DNA from: Shewanella hanedai
Lineage (GTDB): Bacteria > Pseudomonadota > Gammaproteobacteria > Enterobacterales > Shewanellaceae
Assembly (NCBI RefSeq): GCF_007197645.1
Contig: NZ_VKGK01000037.1
Span: 1-51,066 of the forward strand
Length of the DNA: 51,066 nt
Reading direction: 5' to 3'
The position numbers and the translations under genes were made by a program. Shown here piece after piece: positions 25,087-33,462 of this stretch. Numbering within the stretch: the stretch's first letter is position 1; the number at the start of each line of letters is the position of its first letter. Below the pieces are notes generated by a model, which did no database searches, was not told the DNA's origin, and saw only the letters and a program-made list of their open reading frames with translations.

Positions 25087-27240
25087 ATGAATAAGAAGAA
25101 TATTCGCAGAAAATTAATCGCAGGTGTTGTGATGGGAGCGTCGTTACTTGCACCTCAGCTGGCTTGGTCAGAGCAATATGCGGCTAATTTTAAAGGGACT
25201 GATATTCAGGAGTTTATCAATATTGTTGGTAAAAACCTAAACAGGACCATCATTGTTGATCCTACAGTACGCGGTAAAGTTAACGTCCGTAGTTATGATT
25301 TACTCGACGATGAGCAATATTATCAATTCTTCCTCAATGTGCTTCAGGTTTATGGTTATGCCGTCGTCGAGATGGATAACAACATCATCAAGGTGATTAA
25401 GGATAAAGACGCTAAAACTGCGGCTATCCGTGTGGCCGATGATAAAACGCCTGGCTTAGGTGACGAGATGGTGACGAGAATTGTCGCCCTCTACAATACA
25501 GAAGCTAAGCAGCTCGCTCCGCTATTGCGTCAGCTTAACGATAATGCCGGTGGCGGTAATGTTGTTAACTATGATCCGTCGAATGTATTGATGATTTCCG
25601 GTCGTGCTGCAGTTGTCAACAAGTTGGTTGAGATTGTTCGCCGCGTCGATAAGCAAGGTGATACTGAAGTTCAGGTTGTGCCACTTGAGTTTGCCTCAGC
25701 AGGCGAGATAGTGCGCATTATCGACACCCTATACCGTTCTACTGGTAATAAGTCTCAAATGCCGGGTCAGGCACCTAAAGTGGTAGCAGACGAACGCATG
25801 AACGCAGTCATTGTTAGCGGTGATGAAAAGAGTCGTCTCCGCGTTGTTACCTTGATTAAAAAACTCGATGCAGAGCAGGCCAGTACTGGCAACACTAAAG
25901 TTCGTTATCTGAGATACGCTAAAGCAGAAGATTTGGTTGAAGTATTGACTGGTTTTGCTGAACAGTTAGTCAATGACAAAGATGGTGGTGGAGGTCAAGC
26001 GGGGAGCAAGAAACGTCGTAATGAGATCAACATTATGGCGCATGACGATACTAACGCACTTGTGATCAGCGCTGAACCAGATCAGATGCGTACCATTGAA
26101 AGCGTCATTAATCAGTTAGATATCCGCCGGGCACAAGTATTGGTTGAAGCCATTATCGTTGAAGTTGCCGAAGGCGATGATGTCGGTTTTGGTGTGCAGT
26201 GGGCTACGGCTGCAGGCGGTGGTACTCAGTTTAATAATTTAGGCCCAACCATAGGTGAGATTGGCGCAGGTGTGTGGAGCGCAAGAGATCAAAAAGCATC
26301 TCAGACCTGTAGTGGCTCAGGCGATAATCAAACCTGTACTGATAACCCAGATACACCGGGTGACATTACCTTACTTGCGCAAGCGCTAGGTAAAGTTAAC
26401 GGCATGGCATGGGGTGTAGCGATGGGTGACTTCGGTGCACTTATCCAAGCAGTGTCGAGCGATACTAAATCAAATGTACTAGCAACGCCGTCTATCACGA
26501 CTCTGGATAACCAAGAAGCGTCATTTATCGTCGGTGACGAGGTGCCTATTCTTACGGGTAGCCAAAACTCAAGTAATGGTAACAGTAACCCTTTTCAAAC
26601 GGTTGAACGTAAAGAGGTGGGTGTAAAGCTTAAAGTCGTACCTCAAATTAACGAAGGTAATTCAGTTAAGCTAACGATTGAACAAGAAGTGTCAGGCATT
26701 AACGGTAAAACCGGCGTCGACGTGACTTTCGCAACTCGTCGTCTTACGACTACTGTAATGGCCGATTCTGGTCAAATTGTTGTCTTAGGTGGTTTGATCA
26801 AAGAAGAGGTGCAGGAGAGTGTGCAGAAAGTTCCTTTCCTCGGTGATATTCCGTTTATTGGTCACCTGTTCAAGTCTTCATCGAGCGGAAAGAAAAAGAC
26901 TAACTTGATGGTATTTATCAAGCCAACCATTATTCGTGATGGCATCACAATGGAAGGCATAGCTGGTCGTAAATATAATTATTTCAGAGCGATACAGCTT
27001 GAGCAGCAGGAGCGTGGTATTAACCTGATGCCAAATAGCGATGTGCCTATACTCGAAGAGTGGAATCAGTCTGAGTATTTACCACCAGAAGTGAATGACA
27101 TTCTTGAGCGTTACAAAGAAGGCAAAGGTTTAGAGACTAAGATGCGTAAAACAGACTCTACTTTGAAGACCATTTCTGAGAATAAAGAGCCTGAATCTGC
27201 AAGCGATGTTGCTCCTGTCGAAGGTAGTGCCAATGAGTGA
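25087..27240 (+). CDS. gspD: Type II secretion outer-membrane secretin GspD
   Basis: The 717-residue secretin forms the outer-membrane gate through which folded exoproteins leave. A signal peptide (cleavage after LAWS, near residue 28) precedes the N0 domain (YAANFKGTDIQEFINIVGKN) and N1-N3 modules (residues about 130-330). The secretin core contains VPILTGSQ, VGVKLKVVPQI and the C-terminal PFLGDIPFIGHLFKS. A small insert with two cysteines (TCSGSGDNQTC) near residues 405-415 could form a surface disulfide. The C-terminal acidic tail resembles the pilotin-binding S region. The stop overlaps the start of gspE. Confidence 0.96.
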   Translation: MNKKNIRRKLIAGVVMGASLLAPQLAWSEQYAANFKGTDIQEFINIVGKNLNRTIIVDPTVRGKVNVRSYDLLDDEQYYQFFLNVLQVYGYAVVEMDNNIIKVIKDKDAKTAAIRVADDKTPGLGDEMVTRIVALYNTEAKQLAPLLRQLNDNAGGGNVVNYDPSNVLMISGRAAVVNKLVEIVRRVDKQGDTEVQVVPLEFASAGEIVRIIDTLYRSTGNKSQMPGQAPKVVADERMNAVIVSGDEKSRLRVVTLIKKLDAEQASTGNTKVRYLRYAKAEDLVEVLTGFAEQLVNDKDGGGGQAGSKKRRNEINIMAHDDTNALVISAEPDQMRTIESVINQLDIRRAQVLVEAIIVEVAEGDDVGFGVQWATAAGGGTQFNNLGPTIGEIGAGVWSARDQKASQTCSGSGDNQTCTDNPDTPGDITLLAQALGKVNGMAWGVAMGDFGALIQAVSSDTKSNVLATPSITTLDNQEASFIVGDEVPILTGSQNSSNGNSNPFQTVERKEVGVKLKVVPQINEGNSVKLTIEQEVSGINGKTGVDVTFATRRLTTTVMADSGQIVVLGGLIKEEVQESVQKVPFLGDIPFIGHLFKSSSSGKKKTNLMVFIKPTIIRDGITMEGIAGRKYNYFRAIQLEQQERGINLMPNSDVPILEEWNQSEYLPPEVNDILERYKEGKGLETKMRKTDSTLKTISENKEPESASDVAPVEGSANE

Positions 27241-28801
27241 AGCTCAAATTTCTCAGATTGATGAGCTGGCTCTGGTTAGTGATGAGCTAGGCTTAGTCGC
27301 GGAGAGTGAAACCGATGAAGTGTTTCACTCTAACAGCAGGGAGCGTCTGCCTTTCGCATTTGCTCACCGTTTCAAGGTCGTCATCGATAAGAAAGACAAT
27401 GCGCTGACGCTGTTCTATACGGCAGACTCTCCTATCACTGCTTTACTTGAAGCGCGACGTTATACCGGTCAGAACCTTCCAATAGTCGAGCTCGAACCTG
27501 CCGCGTTTGAAACTAAATTAACCCAGGCTTATCAAGCTAACTCCTCTGAAGCCCAACAAATGATGGAGGATATTGGCAATGAGATGGATCTGTTTACCTT
27601 GGCCGAAGAGTTGCCTCAAACAGAAGATCTGTTAGAGGGCGATGATGATGCGCCGATCATTAAGTTGATCAACGCCTTGTTATCAGAAGCCATTAAAGAG
27701 GAAGCATCGGATATCCACATCGAGACTTACGAAAAGCAGCTGGTTGTGCGTTTCCGTGTCGATGGTGTGCTAAAAGAAGTCCTCAAGCCGAATCGTAAGC
27801 TTTCATCGCTGCTTGTTTCACGTATCAAGGTTATGGCGCGTCTCGATATTGCCGAAAAACGTGTACCACAAGATGGTCGTATCTCATTGCGTATTGCAGG
27901 TCGTGCGGTGGATGTACGTGTGTCGACCATGCCATCAAGCCATGGTGAGCGAGTAGTGTTACGTCTACTCGATAAGAACACGGGTAACTTAGATCTGGTT
28001 CAATTGGGCATGACCCATGCGGTTCAGGTGCAGTTTGAAGAGTTAATTCGTAAACCTCATGGCATCATTTTGGTGACCGGTCCTACTGGCTCGGGTAAAA
28101 GTACGACCTTGTATGCCGGTTTAACAGAGCTTAACTCTAAAGATACCAATATTCTAACGGTGGAAGATCCGATTGAGTATGAGTTAGAAGGTGTGGGTCA
28201 AACGCAGGTTAACACTAAAGTTGATATGACCTTTGCTCGCGGCTTACGCGCCATATTACGTCAAGATCCTGATGTGGTAATGATAGGTGAGATCCGAGAC
28301 TTAGAGACTGCTCAAATTGCGGTTCAAGCATCATTGACGGGTCACATGGTGTTATCGACACTGCATACAAACACAGCTTCTGGTTCGATTACCCGATTAC
28401 AAGATATGGGCGTAGAGCCTTTCCTTGTGTCTTCGAGTCTACTTGGTGTGTTAGCACAACGATTGATCCGTACCTTATGTTCTGAATGTAAGTCTGAGCA
28501 TACTCCTGATCAAAGCGAACGTGCTCTGCTAGGTATGTCAGAGGACGATACTCGAATTATTTATCGTGCCGAAGGTTGTAAGAGCTGTGGCCATAACGGT
28601 TACCGTGGGCGAACCGGTATTCATGAATTATTGATTGTTGATGATGATGTTCGTGAACTTATTCATACCGGACGAGGCGAGCTTGCGATTGAACGACATA
28701 TACGTCAAAAAACGCCGAGTATTCGACATGATGGGATGAGTAAAGTACTGGCGGGCAAAACGACTTTAGAAGAAGTGTTGCGTGTCACCCGTGAGGAGTA
28801 A
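27233..28801 (+). CDS. gspE: Type II secretion ATPase GspE
   Basis: The cytoplasmic hexameric ATPase that powers pseudopilus growth. I start it at ATG 27233 (MSEAQISQIDELAL, 522 residues), overlapping the gspD stop in ATGAGTGA, rather than at the longer in-frame TTG. Domains in order: N1 region that binds GspL, then CTE-type catalytic core with Walker A GPTGSGKST, the Asp and His boxes, Walker B ILRQDPDVVMIGEIRDLETA, and a four-cysteine metal module (CSECKSEH and CKSCGHNGYRG). All key residues appear present. Confidence 0.97.
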   Translation: MSEAQISQIDELALVSDELGLVAESETDEVFHSNSRERLPFAFAHRFKVVIDKKDNALTLFYTADSPITALLEARRYTGQNLPIVELEPAAFETKLTQAYQANSSEAQQMMEDIGNEMDLFTLAEELPQTEDLLEGDDDAPIIKLINALLSEAIKEEASDIHIETYEKQLVVRFRVDGVLKEVLKPNRKLSSLLVSRIKVMARLDIAEKRVPQDGRISLRIAGRAVDVRVSTMPSSHGERVVLRLLDKNTGNLDLVQLGMTHAVQVQFEELIRKPHGIILVTGPTGSGKSTTLYAGLTELNSKDTNILTVEDPIEYELEGVGQTQVNTKVDMTFARGLRAILRQDPDVVMIGEIRDLETAQIAVQASLTGHMVLSTLHTNTASGSITRLQDMGVEPFLVSSSLLGVLAQRLIRTLCSECKSEHTPDQSERALLGMSEDDTRIIYRAEGCKSCGHNGYRGRTGIHELLIVDDDVRELIHTGRGELAIERHIRQKTPSIRHDGMSKVLAGKTTLEEVLRVTREE

Positions 28802-28805
28802 GCTG

Positions 28806-28895
28806 ATGATGCCAGCATTTGAATATGGCTTGTTAGATAGTCAGAATAAACAAACTATCTCTGCTTTACTGCTTTGTTCAGATATGGAGAGGTAG
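28806..28895 (+). pseudogene. Mini-ORF duplicating the gspF N-terminus
   Basis: ATG 28806 opens a 29-codon frame, MMPAFEYGLLDSQNKQTISA and nine more residues, ending TAG at 28893-28895, three bases before the gspF start. Its first 16 residues match gspF's own start MPAFEYKALDNKGKQ at 10 of 15 positions after the extra Met, and the DNA shares ATGCCAGCATTTGA exactly. The similarity ends after about 17 codons. It is either the remnant of a partial 5' duplication of gspF or a leader peptide with a role in translational coupling. I cannot tell which. Confidence 0.55.
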
Positions 28896-28897
28896 TC

Positions 28898-30121
28898 ATG
28901 CCAGCATTTGAGTACAAGGCATTAGATAATAAGGGTAAACAGAAAAAAGGTGTGATGGAGGCTGATACAGCCCGCCATGCCCGAGGTCAGTTAAGAGAGC
29001 TGCGCTTGATGCCGTTGGAGATCACGCCAGTCATCGAGAAAGCAACCAAGGCAAAGTCCAGTGGGAAGAGCTTTTTTCAGCGTGGCATTTCAGTTGCCGA
29101 ACTGGCACTCATCACTCGTCAAATTGCAACATTGGTGGCAGCAGGCCTTCCGATTGAGGAAGCGCTAAAAGCGGTTGGCCAACAATGTGAAAAAGATAGA
29201 TTAGCCAGTATGATCATGGCGGTTCGTTCCCGCGTGGTCGAGGGCTATAGTTTGGCCGATTCAATGGCCGAATTCCCCCATATATTTGATGATTTGTATC
29301 GCGCGATGGTGGCATCGGGTGAAAAATCTGGCCATTTGGAAGTGGTATTGAACCGCTTGGCCGATTACACCGAACGTCGTCAACAACTCAAGAGTAAGAT
29401 GACACAAGCGATGATCTATCCGATCGTGCTCACTGTGGTTGCTATCAGTGTTATCGCAATTTTACTTGCGGCCGTAGTGCCTGAAGTGGTGGGCCAGTTT
29501 GAACATATGGGACAAGATCTACCTTGGACGACTTTACTGCTGATCGCCGCTTCTGATTTTATCAGAGATTACGGCATCATCGTCTTAGGCGTTGGGATCG
29601 GTTTATTTGCGCTGTTTAAAAAGATGCTAACTAAACCTGCTTATCGCATGAAATACGATAAAGCCTTGCTTGTTTTGCCAGTTATCGGTCGAGTCAGTAA
29701 AGGCCTTAACACTGCGCGCTTTGCACGTACGTTAAGCATCTTAACCGCCAGTGCTGTACCGCTATTGGATGCCATGCGCATTGCCAGTGAAGTCTTGGTG
29801 AATGTCAGAGTTAAAGCTGCGGTTGAAGAGGCTACTGCTCGAGTTCGTGAAGGAACAAGTTTAGGTGCTGCGCTAACGAATACGAAACTTTTCCCGCCAA
29901 TGATGCTCTATATGATCACATCAGGTGAGAAAAGTGGTCAGTTAGAGCAGATGCTGGAACGGGCTGCAGACAACCAAGACAGAGAGTTTGAGTCCAATGT
30001 TAACATTGCTTTGGGTGTGTTTGAGCCTCTGTTAGTGGTGAGTATGGCGGCTGTGGTACTGTTCATTGTACTGGCGATCCTACAGCCAATTTTAGAGCTA
30101 AATAACATGATAAGTGGTTAA
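28898..30121 (+). CDS. gspF: Type II secretion inner-membrane platform protein GspF
   Basis: The 407-residue polytopic membrane protein is the core of the inner-membrane platform. Two homologous cytoplasmic domains (about residues 65-190 and 270-390; each with a motif like LPIEEALKAVGQQ and VPLLDAMRIASEV) alternate with transmembrane segments near 170-190, 220-240 and 375-400. GGAGAGG upstream of ATG 28898 decides the start over an in-frame ATG at 28874. The preceding mini-ORF ends just before this start. Confidence 0.96.
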   Translation: MPAFEYKALDNKGKQKKGVMEADTARHARGQLRELRLMPLEITPVIEKATKAKSSGKSFFQRGISVAELALITRQIATLVAAGLPIEEALKAVGQQCEKDRLASMIMAVRSRVVEGYSLADSMAEFPHIFDDLYRAMVASGEKSGHLEVVLNRLADYTERRQQLKSKMTQAMIYPIVLTVVAISVIAILLAAVVPEVVGQFEHMGQDLPWTTLLLIAASDFIRDYGIIVLGVGIGLFALFKKMLTKPAYRMKYDKALLVLPVIGRVSKGLNTARFARTLSILTASAVPLLDAMRIASEVLVNVRVKAAVEEATARVREGTSLGAALTNTKLFPPMMLYMITSGEKSGQLEQMLERAADNQDREFESNVNIALGVFEPLLVVSMAAVVLFIVLAILQPILELNNMISG

Positions 30122-30154
30122 CTGCGGATAATCGCTCATGGTCGTTTTTTATTT

Positions 30155-30177
30155 TGTGCATCCGCGGAGGATGCACA
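30155..30177 (+). promoter_or_regulatory. Hairpin in the gspF-gspG gap
   Basis: TGTGCATCC and GGATGCACA form a perfect 9-pair stem with a 5-base loop, 22 bases before the gspG start. It is followed by CTGTTTTC, so it may be a partial terminator. It may instead be a stabilising 5' structure for the highly needed major-pseudopilin mRNA. Either role is inference. Confidence 0.55.
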
Positions 30178-30199
30178 CTGTTTTCAAGAGGAAGTATCG

Positions 30200-30634
30200 A
30201 TGAAAGTGAGAAATAAACAGCAAGGTTTTACGTTACTTGAAGTCATGGTTGTTATCGTTATTTTGGGCATTTTGGCTTCTATGGTTGTGCCTAACCTTAT
30301 GGGTAACAAAGACAAAGCTGATATTCAAAAAGCCGTCTCAGACATCGTGGCTTTAGAAAACTCATTGGATATGTATAAGTTGGATAACAGTATTTACCCA
30401 ACGACAGAGCAAGGCTTAGAAGCATTGACTCAAAAGCCAACTGGTTCACCAGAGCCACGCAACTACCGTGACGATGGTTATGTGAAGCGTCTGCCACAGG
30501 ACCCATGGAGAAATGATTACCTGTTATTGAGCCCAGGTGAGAACGGTAAGTTAGATATCTTCAGCGCGGGTCCAGATGGTCAAGCGGGTACTGAAGATGA
30601 TATCGGTAACTGGAATCTGCAGAATTTTCAGTAA
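30200..30634 (+). CDS. gspG: Type II secretion major pseudopilin GspG
   Basis: The major subunit of the periplasmic pseudopilus, 144 residues. It has a basic leader ending at Gly and the type IV prepilin sequence QQG/FTLLEVMVVIVILGILAS, with Glu5 of the mature protein. The C-terminal region PGENGKLDIFSAGPDGQAGT followed by EDDIGNW carries the calcium-binding site. GAGGAAG precedes ATG 30200. It is processed by a prepilin peptidase encoded outside this window. Confidence 0.97.
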   Translation: MKVRNKQQGFTLLEVMVVIVILGILASMVVPNLMGNKDKADIQKAVSDIVALENSLDMYKLDNSIYPTTEQGLEALTQKPTGSPEPRNYRDDGYVKRLPQDPWRNDYLLLSPGENGKLDIFSAGPDGQAGTEDDIGNWNLQNFQ

Positions 30635-30689
30635 TCACTGAATTCTCGATTAATTCCCACTCAATGATGACGCACAGGGCTGTTATTTG

Positions 30690-31271
30690 ATGAGAGATAC
30701 ACATCAAAAAGGCTTTACCTTGATGGAAGTGTTATTGGTCATTCTCTTAATGGGAATGGCCGCTTCTGCTGTGACGATGAGCATGAGTGGTGCCGACAAG
30801 AAACGTGAGCTTGAGAAAACGGCTCAACAGTTTATGGCAGCCACAGAAATGGTGCTCGATGAGACGGTACTGAGTGGCCATTTCATCGGCATTGTGGTCG
30901 AGAAAGAGAGTTATAAATACGTCGTGTATGACGAAGGTAAATGGAAGCCGCTGACCAAGGATAGAATTTTAGGTGAGCGACAAATGGAGCCCGGAGTGCG
31001 CATTGATCTGGTGCTTGATGGATTGCCATTGGTACAGGACGATGAAGAGCAGGACTCTTGGTTTGAAGAGCCACTGATTGAAAAATCAGAAGAGGATAAA
31101 AAGAAGTTTCCTGAGCCGCAGATCTTGTTATTTCCAAGTGGAGAGATGAGTGCATTCGAGCTGATGTTTGTTAGTGACAATGATGAGGGTAAAGAGGTTG
31201 AAGCGTTAGTGGTAGGTGATGCATTGGGACGGTTAACTCTGGGGAGAGAGGATGGCTTCGATGATCGCTAA
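30690..31271 (+). CDS. gspH: Type II secretion minor pseudopilin GspH
   Basis: A 193-residue minor pseudopilin with prepilin motif QKG/FTLMEVLLVILLMGMAAS. ATG 30690 is preferred to the TTG one codon earlier. The globular part contains an unusually acidic insert (QDDEEQDSWFEEPLIEKSEE, about residues 111-130) followed by the conserved ILLFPSGEMSAFEL. The C-terminus overlaps the gspI start by 20 bases, consistent with coupled translation. Confidence 0.94.
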   Translation: MRDTHQKGFTLMEVLLVILLMGMAASAVTMSMSGADKKRELEKTAQQFMAATEMVLDETVLSGHFIGIVVEKESYKYVVYDEGKWKPLTKDRILGERQMEPGVRIDLVLDGLPLVQDDEEQDSWFEEPLIEKSEEDKKKFPEPQILLFPSGEMSAFELMFVSDNDEGKEVEALVVGDALGRLTLGREDGFDDR

Positions 31272-31656
31272 AACTACAAACGGCAGCAGTAAAGCCAAAG
31301 GGATGACCTTACTTGAAGTTATCGTGGCGCTCGCCGTTTTTTCGATTGCGGCGGTCTCAATCACCAAAAGTTTAGGTGAACAGATGGCGAACATGCCCAT
31401 CTTAGAGCAGCGTACCTACGCCCAATGGGTGGCTGATAATGTGATGGTCGACGCTAGATTAGAGACTAAATTTCCCGATATTGGTAAGAAAGAAGGTCAG
31501 ACAGAACTGGCTGGTAAAGACTGGTATTGGCGTAAAGAGGTGGTGAAGACCACCGACGATAAATTTCGAATGATACGTGTTAGTGTCAGTGAAGATCAAC
31601 GTTACGAACGTATTGCCGCTCAGGTCAGTAGTTATGTGCTCAACCAAGAAAAATAG
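31252..31656 (+). CDS. gspI: Type II secretion minor pseudopilin GspI
   Basis: A 134-residue minor pseudopilin, part of the GspI-J-K tip complex of the pseudopilus. The prepilin motif is AKG/MTLLEVIVALAVFSIAAVS, where Met rather than Phe occupies the first mature position, as is common for GspI. It starts inside gspH after AGAGAGG (31244-31250), and its own end overlaps gspJ by 23 bases. Confidence 0.95.
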   Translation: MASMIAKTTNGSSKAKGMTLLEVIVALAVFSIAAVSITKSLGEQMANMPILEQRTYAQWVADNVMVDARLETKFPDIGKKEGQTELAGKDWYWRKEVVKTTDDKFRMIRVSVSEDQRYERIAAQVSSYVLNQEK

Positions 31657-32395
31657 CAGCGCGGGTTTTACCCTGCTTGAGATGCTCGTGGCCATTGCGA
31701 TATTTGCCATGCTAGGGCTCGCCTCTAATGCGGTGCTACAAACAGTGATGCATAACGATGAAGTCACCAAAGATTTCTCTAATAAGCTTAAGGCGATGCA
31801 GCAAGGTTTTGGCGCTTTAGAGCGAGATTTCGGCCAGATGGTTGCACGTACGCCACGTTTAGTTGATGGTGGCAGAGGAACAAGTGTTTTCCAAACGGGT
31901 TCAGACATTTTAGATTCTGAATCTGAAGCCTTAGTCTTTTTCCGCTTAGGTTGGTTAAATCCAGATGGCATTTTGCCAAGAGGCAGTATTCAATCCGTTG
32001 CCTATGTGGTGCGAGAAAATAACCTTGAGCGTTGGTATTACCCCTACCCTGAACCAGAATTTGGCAGCGATCCGATAAAAACCATTGTGATGCGTGATGT
32101 GATCTCGGTGGAATACTCCTTTTTTGTAAATGAAAAATGGGAACGAAAGGTTGATGGCGCTGAATTACCTAAAGCAATAGCCATGGAAATTGAACTTGAA
32201 GGGCTAGGTAAGATCCAGCGTAAGTTTTTACTGCCAGTGGGTGCCAAGCCTGGTTCCGGTAGCGACAGTAACGGCAGCGGTACTGGCAGTGGTAGTGGCA
32301 GCGGTAGTGGCAGCGGTAGTGGCAGCGGTACTGGTAGCGGTAGTGGCAGCGGTAGTGACGAAAATGGTCGTGATAAGGGGAATGGTAATGGGTAA
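31634..32395 (+). CDS. gspJ: Type II secretion minor pseudopilin GspJ with Gly-Ser tail
   Basis: A 253-residue minor pseudopilin of the tip complex. The start is ATG 31634, just before the prepilin motif SAG/FTLLEMLVAIAIFAMLG; the earlier in-frame start would place 19 residues before it. The globular domain ends near KFLLPVGAKPGSG. It is followed by about 45 residues of Gly-Ser repeats with a few Asp, Asn and Thr, ending DENGRDKGNGNG. I know of no such tail as a family feature. The stop overlaps the gspK start (ATGGGTAA). Confidence 0.93.
   Translation: MCSTKKNSSAGFTLLEMLVAIAIFAMLGLASNAVLQTVMHNDEVTKDFSNKLKAMQQGFGALERDFGQMVARTPRLVDGGRGTSVFQTGSDILDSESEALVFFRLGWLNPDGILPRGSIQSVAYVVRENNLERWYYPYPEPEFGSDPIKTIVMRDVISVEYSFFVNEKWERKVDGAELPKAIAMEIELEGLGKIQRKFLLPVGAKPGSGSDSNGSGTGSGSGSGSGSGSGSGTGSGSGSGSDENGRDKGNGNG
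32270..32357 (+). repeat. Tandem GGCAGCGGTAGT-type repeat in gspJ
   Basis: A tandem array of 6- and 12-base units (GGTAGTGGCAGC with variants) encodes the Gly-Ser tail of GspJ. It contains no stop in any forward frame, which produces a spurious long upstream extension of the gspK frame. Such arrays are prone to length change by slippage, here in multiples that keep the frame. Confidence 0.85.
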
Positions 32396-33389
32396 GCTGC
32401 CGAAGCAACAGCGAGGCGTTGCCCTCATTGTGGTGCTGCTTATCGTGGCAATGGTGGCGATTATCGCAACCAATATTAACAGCCGTAATCAATTGTCGAT
32501 GCGCCGCACCCTAAACCTTGCTCAATATGATCAGGCATATTGGTATGCGTTGTCTGCTGAAGAGCTGACCAAAAAAGTGTTAAAGCAAGATTTAGATGAT
32601 TCTGAAGGTCGAGTTCATCTGCAGCAGTATTGGGCACAAGCTGATGTGGTTTTTCCAGCGGAGCATGGAGAGATAGCCGGTAAAATAAGCGACATGCGCG
32701 CTTGTTTTAATCTGAATTCTTTGTCCGTAGATACTAAAAATGAAACCAATGGCAACGGTCAGCCCAAACTTCCGTTAGCAGCGACACAATACAAAGGCTT
32801 GTTAGTGGCCTTAGGCATGGATGAGTTTTCTGCTGAGCGTCTCACTCATACCTTGAAAGATTATCTCGATGAAGACACAACGGCGAGCCCCTTCGGCGCA
32901 GAAGATGCTGAGTATGAGTCACGTAATGTGCCCTATCGAGCTGCGAATACCTTGATGAACCATCGCAGTGAACTCAGAGCCGTGATGGGCTACTCCCAAG
33001 ATATCTATCTTAAGTTGTTACCCTATATTTGCGTGATCCCCGGCGATGACCGTCAGTTGTTGAATGTGAATACCGTTAAGGTTGAGCAAGCAGCGCTGCT
33101 AGCTGGGATGTTTAATGACAAGATGTCAGTGAGTGAAGCTGAAAGCATTATTAATCAGCGCCCTGGCGATGGTTTTGAAACAATAGAAGATTTTAAAGAA
33201 AACTCATCAGTTGTCAGCTTGTTGGCTGCAGATGCGGCCTTAGGTTCCAGTTTTGTGGTTAATAGCCATTACTTTCTACTTGAGGCCGGTGCGAAGGTCG
33301 ATACGGCTGTATTTCGTTTAGAAAGCGTGATTAAGACTGAAGGTGCAGGTTTCAATATATTGACCCGGCAGTTTGGCGGACAGAAATAG
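32388..33389 (+). CDS. gspK: Type II secretion minor pseudopilin GspK
   Basis: A 333-residue minor pseudopilin, the largest of the tip complex. The short leader MGKLPKQQRG is cleaved before VALIVVLLIVAMVAIIATNI. As usual for GspK, the position-5 Glu is replaced. The start is ATG 32388, overlapping the gspJ stop, with AAGGGG seven bases before it. Upstream in-frame codons are encoded by the gspJ repeat and are not expected in the protein. The large helical domain (MRACFNLNSLSVD to ICVIPGDDRQLLNVNT) agrees with the family. Confidence 0.95.
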   Translation: MGKLPKQQRGVALIVVLLIVAMVAIIATNINSRNQLSMRRTLNLAQYDQAYWYALSAEELTKKVLKQDLDDSEGRVHLQQYWAQADVVFPAEHGEIAGKISDMRACFNLNSLSVDTKNETNGNGQPKLPLAATQYKGLLVALGMDEFSAERLTHTLKDYLDEDTTASPFGAEDAEYESRNVPYRAANTLMNHRSELRAVMGYSQDIYLKLLPYICVIPGDDRQLLNVNTVKVEQAALLAGMFNDKMSVSEAESIINQRPGDGFETIEDFKENSSVVSLLAADAALGSSFVVNSHYFLLEAGAKVDTAVFRLESVIKTEGAGFNILTRQFGGQK

Positions 33390-33462
33390 CCATTCTGGTG
33401 CGTGACTGGCAGAATAAAAATAATGACGTCTTATTGGCACAATGCCATGAGATAGGTGGAGA

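Noticed and set aside
32241..32387. Upstream extension of the gspK frame with valine-alanine repeats.
   Set aside because: It is the gspJ Gly-Ser tandem repeat read in another frame; the prepilin leader fixes the start at 32388.
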